Assembly (NCBI GenBank): GCA_905397405.1
Contig: CAJPVJ010000174.1
Span: 1-34,553, forward strand
Length of the DNA: 34,553 nucleotides
Direction: 5' to 3'
Source: Oppiella nova
Taxonomy: Eukaryota > Arthropoda > Arachnida > Sarcoptiformes > Oppiidae
The notes below the pieces were generated by a model. The model was not told the origin of the DNA. It was given only the letters and a program-made list of their open reading frames with translations, and ran no database searches. A program made the translations under genes and the position numbers. Every line of letters starts with the position of its first letter. The stretch's first letter is position 1. Positions 22,678 through 34,013 of this stretch are shown here, piece after piece.

Positions 22678-24740
22678 ATGCCGGTTCGGAGGCAATCCAA
22701 AGAAGATAATTGTCTGAATGAGACAAACGGTGGTGAAGTGATAGCCACCAACTCATCGCTCGAGACCACAGAATTGGATCCAAACCCAGAGCGCGATGTG
22801 TCGGAAGTGGTGAGCCGTCGAGGAGGAGGTGGTGGTGATGAGGATGTGCCGGAAGTGTGTGCTCTGAACCGGACGTACAGTCGGACTATGAGTCGGCAGA
22901 AGAGTCACCTGGGAAGCGGTGCTTCGCGTCCATCACTCATCTCACACCACATGACATACGGCGTGGACGGCGACTACGACAGTCTGGACGCCCTCCCAGA
23001 CCACATGACCTTCACTTTGCTGGACGTGTTCGCCATACTCTTCTCCATCGGCAGCTTCCTCTTCGACATCGGCACTGACATAGCGGTCGCTGCCTTCCAT
23101 TATCTCAACCAAGACTATTGGTATGAATACTTTCTTCATAGATTAATACCATTGCCTTTATGGTAAGCATCACTTGATATGAATGTATGTCATAATCGAT
23201 GGACAGGTACTTCTATCTGACGATGGCGTTTGTAATGTTGCCGACTCTGGTGATGACCGGCATATCCATGCGCTGGTATATCGTGGACTCGCGCGAGGAG
23301 GGCTCCCCTCCCACATCGAAATGTCAATGGATTATGAGATTTATATTTTTATTGCTACAATTGGGACCAATTCTGCGATATTTCGATTCACTTATGTATG
23401 GATTGAAGTTCAGACAAACGAGTAATAACTCGAGAGAAATGAAGGAAACGAAGAAGAAATACTTCCAATATATGGTATACGAAGACACGGACGCAGCGAT
23501 GTTGAGGCTATTTGAGTGCTTTATGGAGGCGGCGCCACAACTGGTCCTTCAGATCTATATTCTAGCGAAGGGTAACGACCACTCGCCTGACAACTGGACC
23601 GGTATGTCATCTGAGACTCATCTCATTTTGTAGATAATAGTACTTTCTGTGCTAATACTTATCAATTATATGCAGTTGTGGCTCAAATAGTGGCTGTGTT
23701 GGCATCGTTAGTGTCGCTCTCGTGGTCACTGGTCTCATATCATAGGGCATTACGTCTGTCATTACCTGATAAGGCGAACATGACTTGGCCCGTATGTATC
23801 ACACCATCTCTTGTATGCTGTCAGACATTCAATACCGTATTAATTGTCTTGAATACAGGGAATCACTGTTCAGTTTATTTGGCGATTCTTTTCGATCGCA
23901 TCGCGAGTGTTAGCTCTGGCGCTCTTCGCCAGTGAATTCCGGTTCTATATAAGCATTGTTTGTGTCATTCATTGGCTTATTATGTTCTTATGGATCGTAT
24001 CCATGAAAACCAAGTTTTGTGATAATCAATGCGAAGAACTTGGATATAATGCAGTGTTGGGCGTAATGTTTATATTCTGTTACTTCAATCCAGTGGACAG
24101 ACCCACTCGACGCCGATATACATTATATTACACTTTCATATTCTTCGAGAATATTATATTAATGACTCTTTGGTACACACATTGCGATGACCTTAAGTGG
24201 TATAAAATGATTGCAATGTACGGACATTTTGCCAGCTTCTTTGTCGGACTCTGCGTTATGGTAAGCGCTATACATTTCAATATACCATGTATTTATGTAA
24301 TACATTATACAGTATATACAATGCCATTATCATTGAATACCACAGAATCTGTATTACTTGCGTTTCCATCCGAGCCGTAGTATTGTCTGTTGTCGTGAAA
24401 CATTTCAATATACCATGTATTTATGTAATACATTATACAGTATATACAATGCCATTATCATTGAATACCACAGAATCTGTATTACTTGCGTTTCCATCCG
24501 AGCCGTAGTATTGTCTGTTGTCGTGAAACTAATGACACGAGTGATAGTGAACTGTCAAAACGGGCGCAATTGAAGCGCAAATTTAATGCCTCCAGTGGTT
24601 TGTGGACAACTCAGGGCAGACTCCTTCATCCAAGGCCTGCAATCCCGACATCATTTTCTGACACCAAAGTTAATAAAATATCAAATAACTGTATAAAAGA
24701 TAAGTCCAACAAAGGGCTACACAAGGGATCCATTGTCTAG
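22678..24740 (+). CDS. XK-related membrane protein (XKR / CED-8 family)
   Basis: Five exons: 22678-23120, 23207-23601, 23676-23791, 23859-24260 and 24474-24740, totalling 1623 nt, 540 residues. The XK family includes phospholipid scramblases that expose phosphatidylserine in apoptosis (Xkr8, C. elegans CED-8). A roughly 105-residue hydrophilic N-terminus with a Gly run precedes the first membrane segment (LLDVFAILFSIGSFLFDIGT). Family hallmarks are the FDIGTDI motif, the ECFMEAAPQLVLQIYIL segment and about eight to ten hydrophobic helices, then a basic cytosolic tail. The start ATG is at 22678-22680; an upstream ATG at 22673 is in another frame and soon stops. The last intron contains a 128-bp duplication, so two acceptors are present (24345 and 24473); only the second leads into the full tail. 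XKR4/6/7 is the likely subgroup but unproven. Scramblase activity is an inference from the family. Confidence 0.87.
24272..24529. repeat. Direct duplication, period 128, over XKR intron 4 / exon 5
   Basis: 24272-24401 matches 24400-24529 (period 128; the chance match extends slightly past 127). The unit contains most of intron 4, its acceptor and the first about 55 nt of exon 5. Open frames of 71-73 codons across the junction are products of the duplication. Confidence 0.93.
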
Positions 24741-24939
24741 CACTTGGAATATGTTTTCTAGTTTTGAATGAATTTTATTTTAGATGATTTTCACGACAAT
24801 CTTATGTGAGATATAAAACTTCACTCTATTCTACATTAGTTTAACCATCGTTTAATTAACACTGAATTAATTTATTAATTAAATTATTTTCTACAAATTT
24901 TTAGTTATTTTAAAATTAATATAATTTACAATTGCGGGC

Positions 24940-24945
24940 AATAAA
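24940..24945 (+). terminator. Candidate poly(A) signal of the XKR gene
   Basis: AATAAA about 200 nt after the stop at 24740, followed by a TG-containing stretch. Confidence 0.4.
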
Positions 24946-25104
24946 TGCCTGTTTGACTGAATATACTGTAGCATGTATTTTATTAGTTAGACTAATAGTA
25001 CGGTATTTACGTATTTACAATGCAGTGCAACTCAATTGCAAGCAATCATTCAATTAATTGACAAGTTTACAAATTAAATTATATCGATTTATGAATTACT
25101 TTTG

Positions 25105-25359
25105 ACAATTTTTGGAAATATTTTTTGCCAATTATTGGGCAATATTTTGAAGATTAGTTGAGAATTATTGGAATTAATTAAAAAAGTTTTGATTAATTAC
25201 TAGTCATATGAGCGAAACTATTCCTTAAATAAACAATTTTTGGAAATATTTTTTGCCAATTATTGGGCAATATTTTGAAGATTAGTTGAGAATTATTGGA
25301 ATTAATTAAAAAAGTTTTGATTAATTACTAGTCATATGAGCGAAACTATTCCTTAAATA
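25105..25359. repeat. Direct duplication, 127 bp, period 128, intergenic
   Basis: 25105-25231 is repeated exactly at 25233-25359 with one intervening base (A at 25232). It lies in non-coding DNA, so coding selection cannot explain the exactness of the match. Confidence 0.95.
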
Positions 25360-26609
25360 CATGTGATATCCTATTGAAGCTCATCTTTGGTTTGGTTTTT
25401 AATTTAGTTCTCATTTTTATTACGCCTTTTAAAGACTTAAGAGCTTTTGTGACATAAAACTGTTTCACACATATATTGTTTCACACATTCAACGCCAATA
25501 ACACCACTCAAACACTAAACCATTAAATATTGTAAGGATTGTACTCAACAACACATTAATGACATTAATATACCTAAACCTATATTTTAGATTTTATAGA
25601 CCTTTCAAATCCATTGATGTTATCATAACTTGGATTTATCCCAAACGACAATATTTTGAGAAATTATAGAAACAATATTTTGTGGATTGTCTTCGGGTTA
25701 GCATTTGTTTAATTGTTTTCCACAAACATCTACTTATTATTAACAATGAATTGTTGGAATCGCACATAAAGTTGTGAACTTTTATATATTGAGTACAACT
25801 TTTGACAAAACTTAATTCACAAGACGAGTGTTTTTCTGTATTTATGCCAAAAATATTTTACATGAAATGATTTATTTTTGTAAATATATACAGCATATAA
25901 ATTATTGTATAAATTTTAAGATTATGTAAATTAATTATTAAATTGTGAATGGCTTTACATTAAATTGTTTGCACATTTATTTACTATTAAAAATTGCATC
26001 TCTCTCAAATTTTTGAATACTTTATTCTATCAAACTTAACCTATGGTGGACGGGTACTTTATTCTACTATATTCATTATAATCGCAATTATTGGAATGAG
26101 AAAGGTCATTTTCATCAAATTAAACTAACTTGTTAGAACATTATTTATCAACTGTTAATAATAGAGGGCAATAGTTATGGTTATATAATGGTTCGTTCAT
26201 AATATAAGTGTTTATATTACAACTCTCTTTAGACCCCTTTTTATATTACATAATATTTAATTTTTAAAATTTAATCATTAATATTGACCATGATAAATTT
26301 ATTTAATAAATAAGCGCATGAAATGCATTTTACCACTGTTTATAAAACTTATCACTGGTTTGCCTGAAGTGTGCCATGATTTAAGTGTCAATAGTGACGG
26401 TTACCCCCCCTGTGCCGGTTATGTCATGTCATTTATGAGCACATATTTGATCGGCATTTGAATGATTAGACAAAACATACCATAAATTGATTGAAATGTG
26501 GGTTTGATTTAGATTTGAGTGTAATTTGCATTCAATTGAACCCATTATCACCCAAAAGACAACAACTCGTGAATCACTGATTGCCACAAACAGCACACAA
26601 TCGCACGAA

Positions 26610-28443
26610 ATGCCAACTTTTAAAGGTTTGTTTGCATTGTCTTACGGATCAATTGAAACGGTTTAGTGATTGTCTTGAATTGAATGGCAGTTAAGGTTAA
26701 GTGGAATAAAGAGGTCTTTTCGGACGTCGAGTTAACCACTGATGAGCCGCCCGTTGTCTTCAAAGCCCAGTTGTTTGCGTTGACTGGCGTTCAGACGGAT
26801 CGCCAGAAACTGCTGTTCAAGGGATCCACAGTTAAGGACGACGACTGGAACAACATTCAACTCAAAGATGTACTCATTTTGACACTAATTATCTCCATTT
26901 GTCTCATAACCCGTGTTTGTCTCCGAAGGGAATAACTCTTCTACTGATGGGAACCAAAGAGGAGTTACCGGAAGCGCCCAAAGAGCAGGTGGTGTTCATG
27001 GAGGACATGAATGAGCACGAGTTGGCCTCCGCTCTGCAACTGCCCGCAGGTCTCACTAATTTGGGAAACACTTGTTATATGAACGCAACGGTTCAGTGCC
27101 TCAGAACTGTTCCCGAACTCATCGATTGTCTCAAGAAGTGTGACCACAGATGACGTTCATATGATGTGTCAATCTAATTGACTGTTGTTTTCATTGTCTG
27201 ACAGCTATTCGGGACGTCTGGCCATAAGTGAGGGCTCACTGGAAGCGTCGCAGAATCTGACGATTGCTTTGCGCGATCTCTACGAAGCGATGGACAAGTC
27301 GTCGACAATCGCGCCCTTGATTTTGCTTCAAGTGCTTCACATGGCTTTCCCCCGCTTTGCCGAGAAGGGAGAGGGCGGCGCTTTCGTGCAACAGGACGCC
27401 AACGAGTGCTGGACTGAACTCATTCGTATGCTGCAGCAAAAGCTCAGACTCACCACCGGAACCGCCAACAACTTCATCGACCAATACTTCAGCGGAACCT
27501 TTGATGTCGAGATGAAGTGCAATGAATGCGAAGACGAAAGTCCCGTCTATTCAACGGAAAATTTTCTTCAATTGAGTTGTTTTATATCTACCGGTAATTC
27601 ATTTGCTTTTGGTTTCATTCGTTGTTTGTATTAATGTGTGAAATGTGTTCAGATGTCAAGTACTTACAATCGGGTCTTAACTTAAGACTTAAAGAGACGA
27701 TTGAAAAGTTTTCTCCGACTTTGAACGCGAACGCCAATTACGAGAAGATCAGTAAAATAAGTCGATTGCCGGCATATCTGGCCATTCAGTTCGTCCGCTT
27801 CTTCTACAAAGAGAGGGGTTCTGTGAACGCGAAGATTCTCAAAGACATCAAATTCACTCTCAATTTAGATGTGTTTGAGTTGTGCACTCCAGCTCTCCAG
27901 GAGAAGTTGATTCCAATGCGACAGAAGTTTAAAGAGATTGAAGACAAAAAACTCGAGGAATCGGTGACTAAAGGCAAACTCAAACCAGAAGACGAGGCGA
28001 AAGGCAAACACCGACACAACTATTCTTTTGACGGCGACGTCGGCTCTAATAACAGCGGCTTTTATGAGTTGCAGGCAGTGCTCACACATAAGGGACGGTC
28101 CAGTTCTAGCGGCCATTATGTCGGTTGGATTAGAAAGAAAGAGGGTATGACTTGTTTGACACGCCGTTCCCATACGCCATATATTTATCTTGTTTTGTTG
28201 TCTCAGACGAATGGTTCAAATGCGATGACGACGTCGTCTCTTCTGTTCCGTCTGAAGAGATTTTGAAGCTTTCGGGCGGAGGTATGACTTAACACTTAAC
28301 ACGTGTTTAATTGTTTATTAACTATATTCATGACCGGACTGTTAGGTGACTGGCACTGCGCTTATGTTCTACTCTACGGCCCCAGGATTTTATTCACTGA
28401 CGAGCCGCCAAACCCTTCACAAATTCAGACTATCCAACAGTAG
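26610..28443 (+). CDS. USP14: Ubiquitin carboxyl-terminal hydrolase 14 (proteasome-associated DUB)
   Basis: Seven exons: 26610-26625, 26691-26869, 26929-27137, 27205-27593, 27653-28144, 28207-28281 and 28346-28443. They total 1458 nt, 485 residues (human 494). USP14 (yeast Ubp6) binds the proteasome regulatory particle and trims ubiquitin from substrates. An N-terminal ubiquitin-like domain covers residues 1-75 and the USP domain follows. The catalytic Cys114 lies in GLTNLGNTCYMNAT, at the same number as in human; His419 is in SSSGHYVGW and the acid Asp435 in FKCDDD. The catalytic core is well conserved, including the QQDANECW segment. The first coding exon is only 16 nt (ATG plus four codons and one base); it is supported by frame and by the MP(T/L) start of the family. 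Introns are 59-72 nt. Confidence 0.95.
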
Positions 28444-29053
28444 TCTCATTAAATAAACATAACTTTAATTTAATTTTTCAATTTTATGTCTATTACTCAA
28501 CGAAATGTTTCTAATTAATACATATTTTAGAAAAATGTTTTCAAAAGTTTTTCTATAATTTAAATTTGCGAATTGCAATAAAATTGATTTTATATTTTTG
28601 AATTTAAACAAAGTTTGTACCGTAAGAATAAAAATTAACAATTAAATGATGACTTAATTCAACCTTGTTAGTTTAATTTTTTATCGAAATAATTTTATTA
28701 CCATTTTACAAATTACTTTACCGTAATTTTATTTAAATTTACTATAAGTACAGTATAGTATTTTCCTATAAAATGTAATACAATTAAAATTACCAGTAAT
28801 TTAGTCATTGTTTTAACAGATCATATAATTGAGATATTTTATTAATATTTGTAATTTTCACAATTTTAATTAGAAACAAATTCATAAATATACTTGTTAT
28901 ATAAAATATTATTCTTAAAACATAACTTTTAAAACAAAAATTCCTGATTCCAGAGAAATAAAAAATTAAATAAAGAGTAAGATATGGAATGGATATAAGA
29001 ATCTATGCTTTGAACTGATATACAGTAGTAATGAGTCTATGATATGAAATAAG
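28444..29053. other. AT-rich convergent spacer between USP14 and the SLC6 gene
   Basis: 610 bp of very AT-rich DNA between two convergent stop codons. It contains the USP14 poly(A) hexamer and a possible minus-strand AATAAA at 28838-28843 for the SLC6 gene. Nothing else was recognised. Confidence 0.6.
28452..28457 (+). terminator. Candidate poly(A) signal of USP14
   Basis: AATAAA only 8 nt after the TAG stop, implying a very short 3' UTR. Confidence 0.55.
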
Positions 29054-32000
29054 TTAAGGAATGTCTGCAACGAACGCCGGATTGTCGGCACTATTAGTCT
29101 TTTTGTCTATTATTTCACATTTCATCAAAACTGCCGGTTCTTTGTTGTTCATCGGTTCCTGGGTTTGGAATGAGAGACAATTTGCATATTTGGTTCTCCA
29201 CTCATCCCTCAGAGTCTTATCTTTGGGCCCCCAGTCGTCAGAATCAATACACGATAACTCGACTCTCTTTAAGATCAGACACAATCAAATTAACATTCAA
29301 TTATGTGCTCAATGCTAAACCCTACTTATAAGGCAATATAGATTCAATTTGTAAATTTGCAACTTTCTTGAGGCAAGTTTATAGAAAGTTGTTTCTATTT
29401 CTCTTAACTCTTACATTTAACTCAACTTTTTGACACATCATTCAAGACAAACACTTACTTCTTTAAAAGTCTGTCCTTTCTTTTGTGTGTATATGCTATA
29501 AAATGCCCAAATTGGCACCTGGAGTACAATTATCAAGGTGAGACATATACCCATAGCGTCCGCCCAATCGGGATAATCATATTCACCATACTTTTAAAAT
29601 ATAATTTAAGAATTAATTATATAAGTTATTATAACTATTCTTAATTGTGTATACTTTTAATGGCGCAAAATTAACGAGTGAATAGACAAAAATAAGGGCC
29701 AAAATGATAGGTGATGTGTACTTCCAGGTCACTTTCCAATAGATTCCCAATTGTCGGCCTAACATAAAGTTGATGTCGAAAGCAAACCTATCAAAGCCAT
29801 AGACCCACATGAGTGCCACGCATTCGGCCACTGCTATGAACACCAAAGGAAGACTTCCGCCATAATTGTCGACCACATCAAACACATATTGACCGCCTAA
29901 TTGGACAGTCGTGTAAGCGATTAACTATTCACCATTTAGTAAGTTATATAATACTGTATACAGTACTATATAATATATACTATATTATAGTATTTAATAG
30001 TAAGACTAACCTCTTGTAACGCAGGGAAGACCCAACAAAAAGCAAACGATTCCAGTTATGACACAGAATTTCAATTTATGTTTTCGAAGGAATGGTATTT
30101 CATCGGAAAGACTCGTTAATACATTCTCCATGAGAGCAAACTGTTATAATATATAACATGATTAATATATACTGTATATTAGGTTTGATTTAATCAACAG
30201 AATCGTTGATTACCTCAGAATCGAGACCTAATGTAAACAACATAAAGAAGAAGAGAACGGACCAAACTTGTGGGAATGGGAGTCGAGTCAGTGCCTCAGG
30301 ATATGTGACAAATGCCTAAAAACTTGCACATTAATTCATGACCATTAAGTATTTACTTAACATACTAGACCAGGGCCACTTTTGACCACATCAGTCACGC
30401 TCACACCTGGTCCTAAATCGTGTGCCATTGCCCCCAACACTGAGAATATGACTAATCCGGACTATTATAAAATTTGTTTTTAAACGTTAGAAATAATATT
30501 ATCAATGTAATCAAAATGAAAAATACTGTGAGATATAAATACAATATTAAGTACAGTACTGTATTCAGATATCATAAACTCACGATTATTGAAGTGATTG
30601 TATCCAAAACACTGACAATCATAGCATCTCTTAAAATTAATATAGTAATCATTAATAGGTATATTTAAAGTAAGAATATTCTAGTAAATAATTACTGGAA
30701 AATGTTGTGCCGAAAGTCATTATAGCTGCTAAACATAATAAGCCCTCCCATGGCTACACTTAAGCTAAAAAACATTTGTCCGGCCGCGGCCTGCCATACC
30801 TTTAGATTTACATTTTAAACGTCAATTTCTCGATATACACATTCAAAATACCTTGATTTCCAATAGTTTATCCCATTGGGGCACAATAAAATATTTGATT
30901 CCTAGCAAAAATTAAATTATATTTTAACTATAGTTCTTTATATACATTCTATGTATTGCATGTTATATGAGAGCATACCTTCCCAGGCACCCTCTTGTAC
31001 GACACCAGCGATTAACAGTGAGATTAGGATAACGTCTGAATAATGAAAAATTTTAAGAATTAATTCATCTGACAATAATTGTGAGTAGCTAACTTACAGG
31101 GAAAAGTTGCTGCAAAATATACTACTTTTCCACTTGTTTTTACTCCTAGGGAATAAAAGTTTAAATTACTCATCATTTTAATGGCAATATACAGTATATT
31201 AGAAAGTGATTCAACCTTTAAGGAGGCAAAGGATGACAATAATCCAACTAATGGCCAGACAAAGAGCTAAATCCCATTTGATTCCATTCAACTGATCGAT
31301 TCCGGGTGATATATCTAATACTTTTCGCCTTTTGTGTGATATTTATATGTCATAAAAGTGATAATTGTTGTTTTAAATGTTCAGCACTTACTCCCAAAAA
31401 ACCTAAAACATAATAATAGTTGGCTATTAGTATAATGACTGAATGTCTAATAATAAGTGGGCTATACTTGACTTGAAGAGACGCCGTCTCCGAATGTAGA
31501 CTAAAGACATGAAAATATTAAAAATATTTAATAATTATTTGTGAATAATAGTAACATCTAAAAGTACAATACAGTATAAGCTTATATACATTTTTAGACC
31601 TGACGGTGCAATTAGTGCCATTAGCCCACTCAGGATCACACCTCTGCCACGGCAGCTCCGATTGAAATGAGTGACCGATAAAGTATAGGGTGTATGACAT
31701 CACCTTTAATTATATTCAAAGGTAAATCTATTTAGTTGTCAAAAAATTTGTTACATCATTTATTAAGAATTTAAAAATAATTATACAAACAAATTATACT
31801 TGTATAAGCAAGTAAATGTATATTCTAAATTGCTTGGAGTTATTGAATGTCTACACTTTTTAAATAATTAAAATTTTTATTGTATAAGTGATTATGCAAT
31901 GGTTATATAAAAAGTTTCCAAAACCCCCTTTTATTGTTAATTGTATTTGTTGAATATTGATTAAATAAGAAAAAAATTAATAAAAATAAGTAAAACTTAC

Positions 32001-32814
32001 GACATTATAATAAATGCAAACGACTAACGAGACGGCGATCATAGCAGCGCCAACTCCTTTAGCAATGGGAGCGCAGTTCCATATGGTTAGGGGTCCGGTG
32101 CCCCCGAACTGACCGAAAGCCAATTCCATGAAATACATGGGCTTTCCCGCACTAACGAGACGGCGATCATAGCAGCGCCAACTCCTTTAGCAATGGGAGC
32201 GCAGTTCCATATGGTTAGGGGTCCGGTGCCCCCGAACTGACCGAAAGCCAATTCCATGAAATACATGGGCTTTCCCGCGAGAGTTAGCATTATTAGGTAG
32301 GGAATGAGAAAAGCACCACCACCTTTACAGTCGACAATTTTAGTAATTCATTTCCATCACTTGTAATACTGTAAATGTCAAATAACATACCATTCTGATA
32401 GGCCAAGTATGGGAATCTATTTGTTTGTATATGAATTATTATATATAATTTAATAAATATAAATTAAATTTGTACAAACCTCCAAACATTGCCGATTCCG
32501 ACACTTAGTCCAACACAACTCAATAAAAATTCTTAATAAATAAATATTTAAAATAAATATAAATCTTTAAAATAAGAAATATGAGAATATGATTCTGGTG
32601 CAAACTGACCCCATTTGTTACCCCATCCGCCCCTAGATTTGACACTCGATGTGGTAGACACTCTTCGGGGGATTTGTCGGATTGAAGCCCTCGATCGTCT
32701 GTCGGATGTATTCCTCTGAAACGGCGATTCTTTGACACCATTCTTAATATTTTGGCCATTAATTGACCCATTCGTGTGATTCTTGCCTTCATTTGTCATT
32801 TCCTTTCCATTCAT
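29054..32814 (-). CDS. SLC6-family sodium-coupled amino-acid / neurotransmitter symporter
   Basis: Nineteen exons on minus: 32814-32610, 32531-32480, 32416-32391, 32322-32001, 31703-31590, 31500-31468, 31402-31392, 31328-31216, 31145-31098, 31035-30979, 30901-30852, 30799-30696, 30629-30584, 30461-30366, 30315-30214, 30140-30011, 29896-29655, 29590-29459 and 29266-29054. Less one 128-bp repeat in exon 4 they give 1968 nt, 655 residues. SLC6 proteins have 12 membrane helices and couple solute uptake to sodium and chloride. TM1 carries [19 protein letters not shown]. Gly80 sits where monoamine carriers have Asp, so an amino acid is the likelier substrate. TM6 has [10 protein letters not shown]2 has a Cys pair and an NGT glycosylation site; TM7 has VSVLDTITS. 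It resembles invertebrate nutrient amino-acid or glycine transporters. The duplication at 32023-32278 breaks exon 4 as printed. Confidence 0.9.
31392..31402 (-). other. 11-nt microexon of the SLC6 gene
   Basis: GTTTTTTGGGA, flanked by ...TTTTAG and GTAAGT. It supplies V-F-W and two bases of a Glu codon. Together with the next exon it recreates the family's FWERKVL segment before TM3 of the extracellular loop region, and the frame of the whole gene requires it. Confidence 0.8.
32023..32278. repeat. Tandem duplication, 128 bp, inside SLC6 exon 4
   Basis: 32023-32150 is repeated exactly at 32151-32278. It shifts the frame after residues AVSLV and leads to an early stop; with a single copy the exon reads on into VCIYYNV, the expected end of TM3. 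Confidence 0.95.
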
Positions 32815-34013
32815 TAAATCTTATATATATTTCATATGAAACACAAATTGTTTGAAGAATATTAGTAAACCAGTGATTAAAAAACAATTTGAATACTAAT
32901 TAAACATAAGCAAAATAATTCTTTTAGTTTTATTATAGTATTAAATATTCACAAAACGTAATGGCACTGAAAACAGGTATTAAACGTGAGTTTTTATAAT
33001 TTCATCTTTGTTTCTAAAAACTTTTTTTTAAATAATAAAGTTTTAGCAAAATTTTAAAATTTATTCCACAAATCACTGGTTTGACACTTAACTATACGTT
33101 AAATTTAACTAAATTTTAAGGTTTATAGTGAATAATATATTTTGTTATTTAAAAAAGTCTACAAAAGAAAATGTGTTCAAATATGAAACGTTGACATTAG
33201 TTTGACTTCATATTAATTGTTCAAATAAATATCAAAATAAATAGCACTTTGTATATTCATTGAATTCATTTTAGAATAATAGCACAAAAGTTATTTGTAA
33301 TAAATAAAAATATATATAATTCTCAAATTGTATAATATTTTGTATGAAAATAGTTTTTAATTTCTATAAATAAGTGAATTTAAAGAAATTTTTTCTGAAA
33401 AGTCATTCTTAAGTTACATAAAACCCATTCATATAAATAATAGTAAAATATTTTAAAAACAGTTTAATATTTATAACATAAACATTGAACAAAAAATGTT
33501 TAAGAATAGAATTTGCAGACTAATGGAAAGCATTTTAAAAAGTAATTTTGCATAAAATTAGTATAAAATATAGCTATAAATGTGAAAATCATTGCTACAG
33601 TTATTACCTTATGTTCCACTTTCCGGTCCAAATGTATTAATGCTCTAAATTGAGCTCTGGTTTACTTTTATTACTTTTATCAAAATAAAACACAAAAGTG
33701 AACACAATTCACACAAATACTTTTGAAACTTTTACAAAGATCTGAAACTCATTGGAAAAATTCAATTTCTATAGCTTTAGGCTTTTTCGGAGAATTTGTT
33801 CTTATTTTTTGTAAATTCAAATCTAAATTGATTTGAATGTCAGAGAAAAACGAGTTAAAGAAGAAGAGATAATTCAAACAAAGTTAAGGTCACAACCAAG
33901 AGCTCAAAGTATAGGCACACAAACACATAAACGTAACACTTATTAACATTAAGATATTATTTGACACAAACACAGGAATTGAACGCTAAATGTTGTCTGA
34001 ATGGGAATGGTAT
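32815..34013. other. AT-rich region upstream of the SLC6 gene
   Basis: About 1.2 kb of AT-rich DNA with no recognisable coding sequence. It should contain the SLC6 promoter and possibly a non-coding 5' exon; a minus-strand AAG|GTAATA donor-like site near 33606 would suit one but is unsupported by other evidence. The left boundary of the MDN1 partial copy is at 34013/34014. Confidence 0.5.

Larger units (their letters stand above)
24741..26609. other. AT-rich intergenic region between XKR and USP14
   Basis: About 1.87 kb between tandem genes. It holds the XKR 3' UTR, a 127-bp duplication (25105-25359) and the USP14 promoter. TACTTTATTCTA occurs twice near 26030 and 26057. I see no coding sequence, tRNA or transposon signature. 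Confidence 0.6.

Noticed and set aside
24287-24573. Two overlapping short open frames after XKR exon 4
   Set aside because: Both read through the period-128 duplication and repeat each other's sequence; they are junction products.
24741-26609. Transposon, LTR element or non-coding RNA gene in the longest gene-free stretch
   Set aside because: No terminal repeats, no transposase or reverse-transcriptase-like frames and no tRNA-like folds were seen; only AT-rich DNA and the assembly-type duplication.
29061-29318. Open frame of 85 codons on the plus strand
   Set aside because: Antisense to the last exon of the SLC6 gene, which is fixed by homology and by phase with exon 18.
32087-32290. Stand-alone 67-codon transporter fragment
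   Set aside because: It is SLC6 exon 4 cut short by the duplication, not a separate gene.
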